Positions 1 to 7,405 of a stretch of DNA of 64,000 nucleotides are shown piece by piece. This DNA is from an uncultured Parabacteroides sp. GTDB lineage: Bacteria > Bacteroidota > Bacteroidia > Bacteroidales > Tannerellaceae. The translations under genes were made by a program, and so were the position numbers. The stretch is taken from assembly GCF_905196875.1 (NCBI RefSeq), contig NZ_CAJJWO010000010.1, positions 1-64,000 on the forward strand, given 5' to 3'. Below the pieces are notes generated by a model. That model saw nothing but the letters and a program-made list of their open reading frames with translations, had not been told where the DNA came from and ran no database searches. Position 1 is the first letter of the stretch; every line of letters starts with the position of its first letter.

Positions 1-663
1 CGATTGCAACATATATAAAGCATGCTGGAAACGGACTATACGCAGGAAATCTTTCGGACTGATCCCTATATGTCCCGTAAATACACGCAGAAACTGCTTG
101 GTACTCAAAAAGACGGAAGACGCCAGGTCGGAAACACGAATCTCTCCTTTCTCCCGGTCAATCGTCGAGATCGCCGCACGCATACGCTCCAGATTATACG
201 ATTTCAGGGGATCCAGCCGGCGAAGAAGGAACTGCTCGACCTGGCGAATGCTATTCCGGTCGTCCGGTTCATACAGGATACGGTCTTCCAACTCCATCAG
301 ATCGCGGTCGGCTAGCTCGTCGGCCGTCACTTTCCGGTCACAAAGTTCACTGACCGGCATACGAAAAAAGGCACTGGCGGCATAGGTATGGAAAACGACG
401 GCAAGGATCTTTACATTTCCGGTATAACTCAGATCGGAAAAGCCGATAAACTGTCCGCACAAAACAGACTGGCTATTCAAACTGCGAGTGTCGTGCCGGG
501 TGGAAAGCGAAACCGCGTCTCCGCGATAGAAAAGCAACTGGATATTACCACTCGGAATAATACGCTCGGTACTCGGGGCGATACTATCCGTCTCCAACAA
601 CCAGTAATGCCTGATATAGGGAGCAAGTGCCGGCGATGGTAACACGATCTGAAATGATTCCAT
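1..663 (-). CDS. AraC-family transcriptional regulator, 3' end cut by window edge
   Basis: The minus-strand frame is open from an ATG at 663 to base 1 without a stop, giving 221 residues of a longer protein. The N-terminal about 150 residues begin MESFQIVLPSPALAPYIRHYW and resemble the sensor region of Bacteroidetes AraC regulators (DUF6597-like). From about residue 165 the AraC helix-turn-helix domain starts, with the typical second-helix region LSTKQFLRVFTGHIGISPKDF; the last recognition segment lies outside the window. It should bind DNA in the cytoplasm as a transcription factor with an unknown ligand. It lies 19 bp downstream of the stop of the next AraC gene on the same strand, so the two may be cotranscribed. 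The family call is firm; target and ligand are unknown. Confidence 0.85.
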   Translation of the reverse strand, partial: MESFQIVLPSPALAPYIRHYWLLETDSIAPSTERIIPSGNIQLLFYRGDAVSLSTRHDTRSLNSQSVLCGQFIGFSDLSYTGNVKILAVVFHTYAASAFFRMPVSELCDRKVTADELADRDLMELEDRILYEPDDRNSIRQVEQFLLRRLDPLKSYNLERMRAAISTIDREKGEIRVSDLASSVFLSTKQFLRVFTGHIGISPKDFLRIVRFQHALYMLQS

Positions 664-681
664 GCCGGCAAATATACAAAT

Positions 682-1539
682 TTATTCGATCGGGATATAA
701 ATCTCGGTCAGCAGATCTTCCGGGGCGGTATTGGCCGGATTATTCAGATACTTTTCATACACCGGTGCATCAGCCAGTTTATAACCGCTTTCCGGCAACA
801 GATGCGAATAGACCGTATCATATACGGATTTCAGATGCTCATAGGAACCCTGGTAGCGGAAAATAGCATACCTGCCACCCGGTAACTGCTTCACGCCTAT
901 TTCACCTTTCGGCTCTGCCGGTTTAGGCAGGACGAGGCAAACATCTGTCCGTAATTTGTCCTGTTCAGTCACTTTGGGATCGTTCTGGTAAATGCAGATA
1001 TGTTCGATCCCTGCCGAAAAGAGGTTCTGTTCTTTCACGAACGCCCACAACCGCTGCCAGGCCCCGCAGTAATCGAGGTTCATATATGCACCCGACAATG
1101 TCAGGTAAGCTATCTGGCGTGCAGGAAATTCCTGCACTTCTGTTTCTATTTTCAAATCGTGTCTTATTTCTAATGGTTTCATGATGATGTAATCTTTATT
1201 GTTACGATATCCGTTGGGTGAAATACCATAGAACTGTTTGAACACCTTCGACAAGGAAGAAGGTACATCATAGCCTACGCGCCAGGCTATTTCCTGTACC
1301 GGCATATCAGAGTGACGCAGTAACCGAGCGGCCGTCTCGACTCGCATCCGGACGATAAAGGCTCCTATATTCTCTCCGAGAAATGCCTTTGCGATCCGGT
1401 GGAAATGCCAGGGCGAAAAACCGGACATCTCCGACAGCATATCCAGATCAATTGTTTCGCTCAAATGATTGTCGATATACTCCACGAGGATATTCATCTT
1501 ACGCTGATACTCTTCTATTGTTGATGGTCGTTGTTCCAT
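682..1539 (-). CDS. AraC-family regulator with C-terminal GyrI-like effector domain
   Basis: This 285-aa protein starts at ATG 1539; a GTG further upstream at 1587 would add 16 unlikely residues. Residues about 10-110 form the AraC double helix-turn-helix (MSGFSPWHFHRIAKAFLGE, then VGYDVPSSLSKVFKQFYGISP). Residues about 120-285 form a GyrI-like/SOUL-type small-molecule binding domain, with motifs QIAYLTLSGAY and PGGRYAIFRYQGSYEHL, as in Rob/BmrR-like drug-responsive regulators. The known role of this architecture is activation of transcription on ligand binding; the ligand here is unknown. The gene is followed closely by another AraC gene. Its upstream region holds the 1638-1913 inverted-repeat segment, whose leftward -7 boxes point at this gene in the present orientation. 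Confidence 0.9.
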   Translation of the reverse strand: MEQRPSTIEEYQRKMNILVEYIDNHLSETIDLDMLSEMSGFSPWHFHRIAKAFLGENIGAFIVRMRVETAARLLRHSDMPVQEIAWRVGYDVPSSLSKVFKQFYGISPNGYRNNKDYIIMKPLEIRHDLKIETEVQEFPARQIAYLTLSGAYMNLDYCGAWQRLWAFVKEQNLFSAGIEHICIYQNDPKVTEQDKLRTDVCLVLPKPAEPKGEIGVKQLPGGRYAIFRYQGSYEHLKSVYDTVYSHLLPESGYKLADAPVYEKYLNNPANTAPEDLLTEIYIPIE

Positions 1540-1637
1540 ATTTTTTTGTATTTCACGACAAAGATAAGAGACGACAAAAGAAAGCACTTGTCCTATCTTG
1601 CTAAAAAAGAGAAGAATGATTGTGTAATTATGAACCA

Positions 1638-1913
1638 GAGTTCGAATAGAACTATGTTTATAATAGTCGCAAATATAGGAATAATCTACATATGCAGCAT
1701 GCTTCAGGGAGTTATAATCAAGGTTTTTCTATCAAAAGTAGAGAATCATTCAGTTCCTTTCGATTATATAATTGGTACCCTCAGAGTACCACGAACGAAA
1801 CAAACCTTATTCCTATTGTTATGTAATATCAATGATTCTATCAGATTTTCATAAGGATTAAAAAAGACTAAAGCCTGATAATCAACACTTCTACCCGAGT
1901 TCTATTCGAACTC
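1638..1913. repeat. Putative invertible promoter segment bounded by 16-bp inverted repeats
   Basis: A perfect 16-bp inverted repeat, GAGTTCGAATAGAACT at 1638-1653 and its reverse complement at 1898-1913, encloses 244 bp of AT-rich non-coding DNA. The match stops exactly at both ends. Inside, two boxes fit the Bacteroidales -7 consensus TAnnTTTG, both on the minus strand: TATATTTG at 1677-1670 and TACTTTTG at 1740-1733; no clear -33 TTTG accompanies either. None is evident on the plus strand. Inversion would turn these boxes toward the gene starting at 1932, with the TATATTTG box 16 nt from the right arm. The layout fits known phase-variable promoters of Bacteroides and Parabacteroides. No recombinase gene is in the window, so inversion is inferred. 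Confidence 0.65.
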
Positions 1914-1931
1914 AATAAATTTGATAAACCT

Positions 1932-2714
1932 ATGGCAACAAATGAACCAAAAAAGCGCAGCATCGTCGCCACCCTTGTAGCTAACATGCTGACAGAGCGT
2001 GAAGACGACTTCACAGCCAACGTTACCTACGTGGCATATCGCACCATCGAAGACCTTTGCAACATCGCCGCAAACGGTAAAAGTAAGTTCACCGCGTCCG
2101 AATTATTGGCCGCCCACAACGATTTAAAGGCGGTTGCAAAGGAAGAACTGTACTCCGGTTCTACCGTAGAATTCGGCTTTACAAACAACTCTCTCGGAAT
2201 AGACGGTTCCTTTATCGGCCCGAAAGCTAAATTCGATCCGGCAAAGAATAACGTAACCCTTCGCAGCACTCCTATCAAGGAAGTGAAAGAAGATATGAAA
2301 AGTATTACCGTTATCGTCGGCGAGGTAGTGGAAGGACTTCCAACCATAACGAAAGTAACCGATGTATTCACCGGTGAAGTAAACGGAAAAATCACTCCGG
2401 GCAACACCCTCAACGGTGAAGGCAAGCGTATAAAGATTGCCGGCGAAGACGGAAAATCAGTAGGCTTCTTCTTTATCAACTCGAAAAATGAAGCAGAAAT
2501 AGCCGTCCCAATGACTTCGGTATCACGCAACGATCCGTCGTATTTCTCATTTATCATTCCGGCTTTGCCCGAGGGTACTTATTATCTGGAAATCGCTTCA
2601 CAATACGGAAGCAACCGGCAGACACTACTTAAAGAGGTACGACGTAACCGTTTCCCTTATCTGCTCACAGTAGGAACCGTAGATGACAACGACGATCGTC
2701 CGGTCATTGAATAA
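1932..2714 (+). CDS. HU-like DNA-binding domain protein with DUF4469
   Basis: The protein has 260 aa and no signal peptide. Residues 1-120 resemble the HU/IHF-like N-terminal domain of Bacteroidales Bvu_2165-type proteins (MATNEPKKRSIVATLVANML, then a V-rich stretch ending in STPIKEV). Residues about 130-225 match the DUF4469 pattern, an immunoglobulin-like fold (ITPGNTLNGEGKRIKIAGE, then FIIPALPEGTYYLEI). The likely role is nucleoid or operator binding, but this is unproven. It begins 18 bp after the right arm of the putative invertible segment and precedes the GLUG surface protein by 128 bp on the same strand, so both could share the phase-variable promoter. Confidence 0.75.
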   Translation: MATNEPKKRSIVATLVANMLTEREDDFTANVTYVAYRTIEDLCNIAANGKSKFTASELLAAHNDLKAVAKEELYSGSTVEFGFTNNSLGIDGSFIGPKAKFDPAKNNVTLRSTPIKEVKEDMKSITVIVGEVVEGLPTITKVTDVFTGEVNGKITPGNTLNGEGKRIKIAGEDGKSVGFFFINSKNEAEIAVPMTSVSRNDPSYFSFIIPALPEGTYYLEIASQYGSNRQTLLKEVRRNRFPYLLTVGTVDDNDDRPVIE

Positions 2715-2727
2715 CTACACTCGCTAA

Positions 2728-2812
2728 GGTGCGCTGACCGCACCCTCTCGTGCGGACACACCGCACAAACTAATGCGCATACACCGCACCCCCTCGAGTG
2801 CGGTGAGCGCAC
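2728..2812. repeat. GC-rich nested palindromes between the HU-like and GLUG genes
   Basis: This intergenic block is far richer in G+C than its surroundings. It contains hairpin CCGCAC-6 nt-GTGCGG at 2738-2755 and hairpin CACCGCAC-8 nt-GTGCGGTG at 2782-2805. A larger imperfect inverted repeat pairs GTGCGCTGACCGCAC at 2729-2743 with the complement of 2798-2812 (14 of 15 match). No T-run follows either hairpin, so a simple terminator is doubtful. It could be a binding site for the adjacent HU-like protein, an attenuator or a small repeat element. Confidence 0.6.
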
Positions 2813-2842
2813 TAAAACGGACAATATAAAAACAGGTATAAT

Positions 2843-5710
2843 ATGAATAGAAAGTTTACACAAATGGCTTGCCGTCTGCTTTTGGTTGCAGCGGTATTTT
2901 TGTTTTTATCCCCACATTTGCAAGCGCAGGGGAGTGATAAATGGAATGGTTCGGATATCGCTACCGAATTCGCAGGAGGAAATGGCGAAGAAGCTACTCC
3001 TTATCAAATATCTTCCGCGGCAGAATTGGCTTATCTGGCACAGCAAGTGAATCTGGGTAACAGTAATGGCGGTTCGGATTATTCGGGTAAATATTTTGTT
3101 CTTATGAATGACATTGATCTAGATAATCATGAATGGACACCGATAGGATCACATACTCCTAGCTCCTCTAGCTCTTTCAATGGCGTATTCAATGGTCAGA
3201 AGCATATAATCAGTAATCTGAAAATATCTACATCCAGCCTATATACTGCCGGATTATTTGCGTTGACGGGAAATGGCTCTATTCAAAATCTGGGAGTTAT
3301 TTTAGGTGAAGAAGGTCTAACTAGAGGTAATATTGTTGGAGGGTTAGTTGGAAAGGCCAATAGCACTATTATAAAGAATTGTTTTATTACAGGTTCTCTG
3401 ATAAAGGTAGGTGTATCAGGAGGGGCTGGATTGGGATATGTAGGAGGTATAGTCGGTCAATGTGAAGGCGGTTCAATAGAAAACTGCTATACGTCTGTTG
3501 ATTGTATTTCAATAAATGCTGGTACCAATACCGGCTATATGTATTTGGGTGGAATAATGGGTTATTCAGAAAATGGAAGTGTTACGATAAAAAACTGTAT
3601 ATGTTTTAATGGTAAAATAGTTCTGATCGCAAAGGAGGGTTATTATGATATTTATGCCAATCTGATAAGTGGTAGTTCATGTACTCTGGATAGTAATTAT
3701 TCAAGTGCATTTACAACTATTACTGAAGATCTTGATACTGATGATAAGACTACCATTCCGACAGAAAATGAAGCTAACGGGAGTTTTGTGAATAATAGTA
3801 ATTATAATGACTTATTCTCTAAATGGGATCAATCTGTTTGGCAAATCACTCCCGGCTATTTGCCTTCGTTTGGTGGAAACCCTTCCCAAATCAAGATAGA
3901 AGATTATGTCGCCCCCAGTGGCAACGGAGAAGAAAGCAGCCCTTATGAACTAATGTTTGAATCTCAATTGCGTTGGTTGGCAAACGGCGTTAATGAGAAT
4001 GATGCAAGGTTCAATGGCAAGCATTTCAAATTAACGAGTGATATTGTTTTGACAGCCGAATGGGATACACCTATTGGGATCGATAGCTATTCTTTCACCG
4101 GAACTTTCGATGGGGATAATCATACCGTTACTTTGGGAATTAAAGCCAATACCAACCTGGCTCAGGCAGGATTATTCGGTACGATCAACACAGGGGCTAC
4201 TGTTCAGAAAGTGGCTGTGAAGGTAACATCTAATGGGATTGCTTCGACAGCAACCGGAGCGCCAAGTACTGCCGGAGCAATTGCCGCTGTAAATAAGGGC
4301 ACAATTAAACAGTGTTATGTTACAGGTGATGGAACTGTTCTTTCTGCCGATGGCTCCGACAGTTATGCCGGTGGTATTGCAGGCGATAACAGCGGTACGA
4401 TTTCCGATTGCTATAATCTGACCTCTGTAAAAGTAGAGAAAGGTAGCAATGCGTATGCCGGTGGAATAGCCGGACATAATACCGGGACAGTCGAATATTG
4501 TTTTGCTGCCGGAGAGGTATCTACCAATGCCGGCGCGGTCGTTAATAGTCTTAGCATTCCGGCAGAAGCCGCCGGTGGAATAGTCGGTTTCAACGATAGC
4601 GAAAATACCGGTGTCGTTAAAAACTGCCTTGCTGTTAATTCTTTCCTTTCTCTTGAAGGCCATCGTGTGATCGGCACAGGGGGAGATACTGACGATATTA
4701 ATAACTTTGCCTACAATGATATGCCCCGCCCGACGAGTAAATCGGCAGATGTTTACGATCCCCTGGAAGGTACGCCTTTGACAACGGGTAATTTGAATAG
4801 TGAAACAGGTGGTTGCTTTAATGGTTGGAATACCTCTGTCTGGGATTTGAATAGTTTTGCTACTTTACCTAAGTTGCAAGGCTTTACATCACAAACTGAA
4901 AAGGCAATAGCTCCCTATCTGCTCTATACCGTTACGATCGCCCCGTTCAGTAACGGAACATTGTCGATAACCCGTCAAGACCCCCAAAGCGGTTTAACGA
5001 CAGTCAATAATAACGATCTGGTTTCCTACAATACTGAACTGACAATTACTGCGACTCCGGATGCCGATTACGAGTTGAAAGCACTTACTGTGAATGGTAG
5101 TGATTTCAGTAGTGGTTCTGTCTATACGGTAAATAGTGGGATAACGGTCAAAGCTGAATTCAGTAAAAAAGGTACTGATCCTGTCCCTGATCCAACTCCC
5201 ACGCCTGATCCTAGTCCTGTGCCACCCACAGTTTATTATACGGTAACGCTTCCGGCAGTCGAGGGTGTTACTACTGATCCGTCGGCCGGCGATTATGAAG
5301 TAGAGGCATGGAGTAGCTTCCGTTTCTACCTCACACTCGATAAAGATTACGACCTGTCAGAACCTGTCGTAACAACCGATCGTGGCGAAACCATCGCTCC
5401 ACAGAGCAGTGGTGGTGCTTATATCGTGAAATATGTGCGTAGCGATGTGCAAATATTCATCGACGGTGTTATGAAGAACCCCGATCCGGTAGCTAACGAA
5501 ACGGTTAAGACAAACCTGTCCAAAGTATGGGCTACCGAAGGCCATCTGCATATTGAAGCGGCAACCGACGGTCGGGCTTATATCTTCACCGCTGACGGTA
5601 GGCCGCAAAAGATACAACCGGTAACTGCCGGCGAAACGATAACCCTTCCCCTGCCGGAAGGTGTCTACATCGTCCTCATCGGAGACGAACGATTCAAGGT
5701 GCTCCTGTAG
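2843..5710 (+). CDS. Large exported GLUG-repeat surface protein
   Basis: The protein has 955 aa. A signal peptide covers about residues 1-29 (CRLLLVAAVFLFLSPHLQAQ). Two blocks of GLUG-like motifs follow: near residues 136, 165, 201 and 236, and near 442, 478, 510, 540 and 577, each of the form AGGIVG followed by a short GxIxNCY strand. This is typical of beta-helical bacterial surface adhesins. Residues about 690-870 look like divergent InlB-type B repeats around a Pro/Asp linker (PVPDPTPTPDPSPVPP). The last about 70 residues resemble the beta-sandwich tails (DUF6383 or T9SS type A-like) of Bacteroidales exported proteins, ending LPEGVYIVLIGDERFKVLL. The protein should be exported to the cell surface; the binding partner is unknown. 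Its expression may follow the invertible segment at 1638-1913. Confidence 0.82.
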   Translation: MNRKFTQMACRLLLVAAVFLFLSPHLQAQGSDKWNGSDIATEFAGGNGEEATPYQISSAAELAYLAQQVNLGNSNGGSDYSGKYFVLMNDIDLDNHEWTPIGSHTPSSSSSFNGVFNGQKHIISNLKISTSSLYTAGLFALTGNGSIQNLGVILGEEGLTRGNIVGGLVGKANSTIIKNCFITGSLIKVGVSGGAGLGYVGGIVGQCEGGSIENCYTSVDCISINAGTNTGYMYLGGIMGYSENGSVTIKNCICFNGKIVLIAKEGYYDIYANLISGSSCTLDSNYSSAFTTITEDLDTDDKTTIPTENEANGSFVNNSNYNDLFSKWDQSVWQITPGYLPSFGGNPSQIKIEDYVAPSGNGEESSPYELMFESQLRWLANGVNENDARFNGKHFKLTSDIVLTAEWDTPIGIDSYSFTGTFDGDNHTVTLGIKANTNLAQAGLFGTINTGATVQKVAVKVTSNGIASTATGAPSTAGAIAAVNKGTIKQCYVTGDGTVLSADGSDSYAGGIAGDNSGTISDCYNLTSVKVEKGSNAYAGGIAGHNTGTVEYCFAAGEVSTNAGAVVNSLSIPAEAAGGIVGFNDSENTGVVKNCLAVNSFLSLEGHRVIGTGGDTDDINNFAYNDMPRPTSKSADVYDPLEGTPLTTGNLNSETGGCFNGWNTSVWDLNSFATLPKLQGFTSQTEKAIAPYLLYTVTIAPFSNGTLSITRQDPQSGLTTVNNNDLVSYNTELTITATPDADYELKALTVNGSDFSSGSVYTVNSGITVKAEFSKKGTDPVPDPTPTPDPSPVPPTVYYTVTLPAVEGVTTDPSAGDYEVEAWSSFRFYLTLDKDYDLSEPVVTTDRGETIAPQSSGGAYIVKYVRSDVQIFIDGVMKNPDPVANETVKTNLSKVWATEGHLHIEAATDGRAYIFTADGRPQKIQPVTAGETITLPLPEGVYIVLIGDERFKVLL

Positions 5711-5747
5711 GGGCGGTTCGTAAGGGCGGTTCGCGAACCGCCCCTAC
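5707..5747. repeat. Perfect palindromic repeat overlapping the GLUG gene stop codon
   Basis: GTAGGGGCGGTTCG at 5707-5720 is exactly complementary to 5734-5747, with a 13-nt loop. The loop itself carries another GGGCGGTTCG copy, forming a perfect 20-bp palindrome at 5724-5743. The left arm includes the stop codon of the GLUG gene (5708-5710). The composition differs sharply from the flanks and recalls interspersed palindromic elements. Confidence 0.75.
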
Positions 5748-5756
5748 CCCCAAAAA

Positions 5757-5786
5757 GAAAGGGCGACCATCACTGGCCGCCCTTTC
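5757..5786. terminator. Bidirectional intrinsic terminator hairpin
   Basis: The stem GAAAGGGCG at 5757-5765 pairs with CGCCCTTTC at 5778-5786 around a 12-nt loop. An A-rich tract precedes it (T-rich on the other strand). It lies between the convergent GLUG gene and the DUF4907 gene. Confidence 0.7.
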
Positions 5787-5814
5787 GACGTTTACGTTGA
5801 ATTATCGTTTGTTT

Positions 5815-6153
5815 CTAATCAGAGAGTGAATGTTGAATATCATCTTTTGTTATCGAAAAATCTTTGTTACCGGCAATCCGATCCCTGACAAGCGATCCGA
5901 TCCTACGGGCACTCGCCTCATCGGGGAAAGCCATTAATGTATCGATTGCAGGAATGGTGGGTTGATCAATCAACACTTTATCATTCATCAGGATCCGGTA
6001 TCCCCAGCCATTCCCCAATCGATACGTTTGCAACTCCGGTTGCCGGCCGCCCGGAGACCCCTTTTCTCCGGAACGGATGTAAACAAATAGAATCAGTACC
6101 GGCAGTACACATAGCCACCACAGGGCTTTTCTACCTTTAATAGTCATCATCAT
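5815..6153 (-). CDS. DUF4907 family small membrane-anchored protein
   Basis: The protein has 112 aa. The start is one of three consecutive ATG codons at 6153, 6150 and 6147 that overlap the 3' end of the kelch gene by 11-17 bp, which implies translational coupling; a longer frame from 6234 runs through the kelch gene and is not favoured. A single membrane segment near residues 10-27 (ALWWLCVLPVLILFVYI) is followed by a periplasmic domain with the DUF4907 hallmark: GNGWGYRILMNDKVLIDQPTIPA and a helix EASARRIGSLV. The function of DUF4907 is unknown. Its pairing with a kelch lipoprotein recurs in Bacteroidetes and suggests a joint envelope role. Confidence 0.8.
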   Translation of the reverse strand: MMMTIKGRKALWWLCVLPVLILFVYIRSGEKGSPGGRQPELQTYRLGNGWGYRILMNDKVLIDQPTIPAIDTLMAFPDEASARRIGSLVRDRIAGNKDFSITKDDIQHSLSD

Positions 6154-7141
6154 CGTATTCATAAGGGTGAAGTTCCCAAATGTCATCAAAATAATAGGTA
6201 CTGCTACCACCGGTTGCCACAAATCCTTTTTCACCGTTCGAAAAAGAAACCGTGGCGCTACGGGCCGATCCCTTAAACTTGGCTACATTCTCCCACAAAT
6301 CGGTTGAAGGGTAATATTTCCAGGTATCGGAGCGTACTCCCCCGCTCTCGCCGCAGGTCAGATAGACCGCCCCGTCGATTACAAAGGCTACGCCGCTGGT
6401 CCGTATTATACTATAATCGTCGTCATAGCTATCGTCGGATGTGTTTGCTATATCACGAAGTTGTGTCCATGAGCCGTCAGAGGGGTTAAACCTCCAGAAG
6501 TCATCTACATATTCAGCATTATTTTGCCCGCAGCAAACATAAGCCATATTGTCGTACACAAAGCTGGTAGCTCCACGGCGTTTGCTTCCGCCGATACTGA
6601 CTATCTGTGTCCAACTGTTAGCGTTAGGATCGAAGGAATAAAAATCTTTCAGGTAATTACCGTCATAACCGGAACCTAAATATCCTTTTCCACTAACCCC
6701 GAATGCAACAGCCTCATAGCGGGCCGAACCGGGGAAATCGGCTTTCTGCGTCCAACTATTGGACGCTGGATCGTATTCCCAAAAGTCATTCAGATAATTC
6801 TCGCCATCGTAACCTGTACCCAAATAACCTTTCTGGTCGACAGTCATTGCTACAGCCGAGTTACGGGCGGTACCGGGAAAGTCGGCTTTCTGCGTCCATG
6901 TGTCCCGTTCCATATCGTATTCCCAAGTATCGGAAAGGCGTTTCTTTCCATTATACCCGCAAGCCAAATATCCTTTATTCCCAATGGTAAATGAAGAAGC
7001 ATAACTACGGGCAAGCCCATCGAAATCGGATACACGATACCATTTACCTTGTAAATCATCGTCATCATCATCGCTGCAGGAGATCACCCCCAGAGGAAGC
7101 AGTGCTATCAGGAATAGAAATAATCTTTTTTGTGTCATCAT
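6137..7141 (-). CDS. Kelch-repeat lipoprotein
   Basis: The protein has 334 aa. It begins with a lipoprotein signal (LFLFLIALLPLGVISC) with the acylated Cys near residue 22, followed by a run of Asp residues. Five to six kelch-type blades follow, each with a hydrophobic strand, a GYLGTGYDG-like double glycine and the W-pairs DFWEYDP and SWTQKADFPG. The predicted structure is a beta-propeller on the periplasmic or outer face of the outer membrane. It is a structural, not catalytic, assignment; galactose oxidase-like activity cannot be claimed. Two start ATGs are possible (7141 and 7138). It is divergent from the DUF4270 gene and overlaps the DUF4907 gene. Confidence 0.88.
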   Translation of the reverse strand: MMTQKRLFLFLIALLPLGVISCSDDDDDDLQGKWYRVSDFDGLARSYASSFTIGNKGYLACGYNGKKRLSDTWEYDMERDTWTQKADFPGTARNSAVAMTVDQKGYLGTGYDGENYLNDFWEYDPASNSWTQKADFPGSARYEAVAFGVSGKGYLGSGYDGNYLKDFYSFDPNANSWTQIVSIGGSKRRGATSFVYDNMAYVCCGQNNAEYVDDFWRFNPSDGSWTQLRDIANTSDDSYDDDYSIIRTSGVAFVIDGAVYLTCGESGGVRSDTWKYYPSTDLWENVAKFKGSARSATVSFSNGEKGFVATGGSSTYYFDDIWELHPYEYDDDDY

Positions 7142-7203
7142 ATAGCGTGTTACTGTTTTACGAACACAAAAGAACAGGGCTTTTTGTTTACCGGCAAATT
7201 AAA

Positions 7204-7235
7204 TCGGCAAACAGTCTCTCTTGTTCGGTGAATGC
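7204..7235. promoter_or_regulatory. Putative LytTR-type direct repeat pair
   Basis: TCGGCAAACAG at 7204-7214 and TCGGTGAATGC at 7225-7235 are imperfect direct repeats exactly 21 bp apart. LytTR-domain regulators typically bind two such short direct repeats with that period. A related pair lies upstream of the LytTR-system kinase at 13836-13866. The repeats sit between the divergent kelch and DUF4270 genes. The assignment is inferential. Confidence 0.4.
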
Positions 7236-7405
7236 CCGAAAAAAGAAGGTAAAACCCATTATCCCGACCGGTAGACAGACTAATCTGCCAAATATCACTG
7301 TTAATGGAGCAATATCGGGGTTTGACAGGTTATTCTTGCATAAGAATAGGCGATTGTGGTTCTTTGCCCGATCAACAGACTCTATTACTAATATATATAA
7401 TGTAT

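Noticed and set aside
1531..1854. 107-codon plus-strand frame across the AraC upstream region
   Set aside because: It runs through the inverted-repeat segment, has no family resemblance and would be broken by inversion.
2027..2557. 176-codon antisense frame within the HU-like/DUF4469 gene
   Set aside because: Fully antisense to a gene with clear domain structure; composition typical of a shadow frame.
2728..2812. Third invertible promoter
   Set aside because: The arms are only 14/15 matched, about 54 bp apart, and no promoter box lies between them; kept only as a palindromic block.
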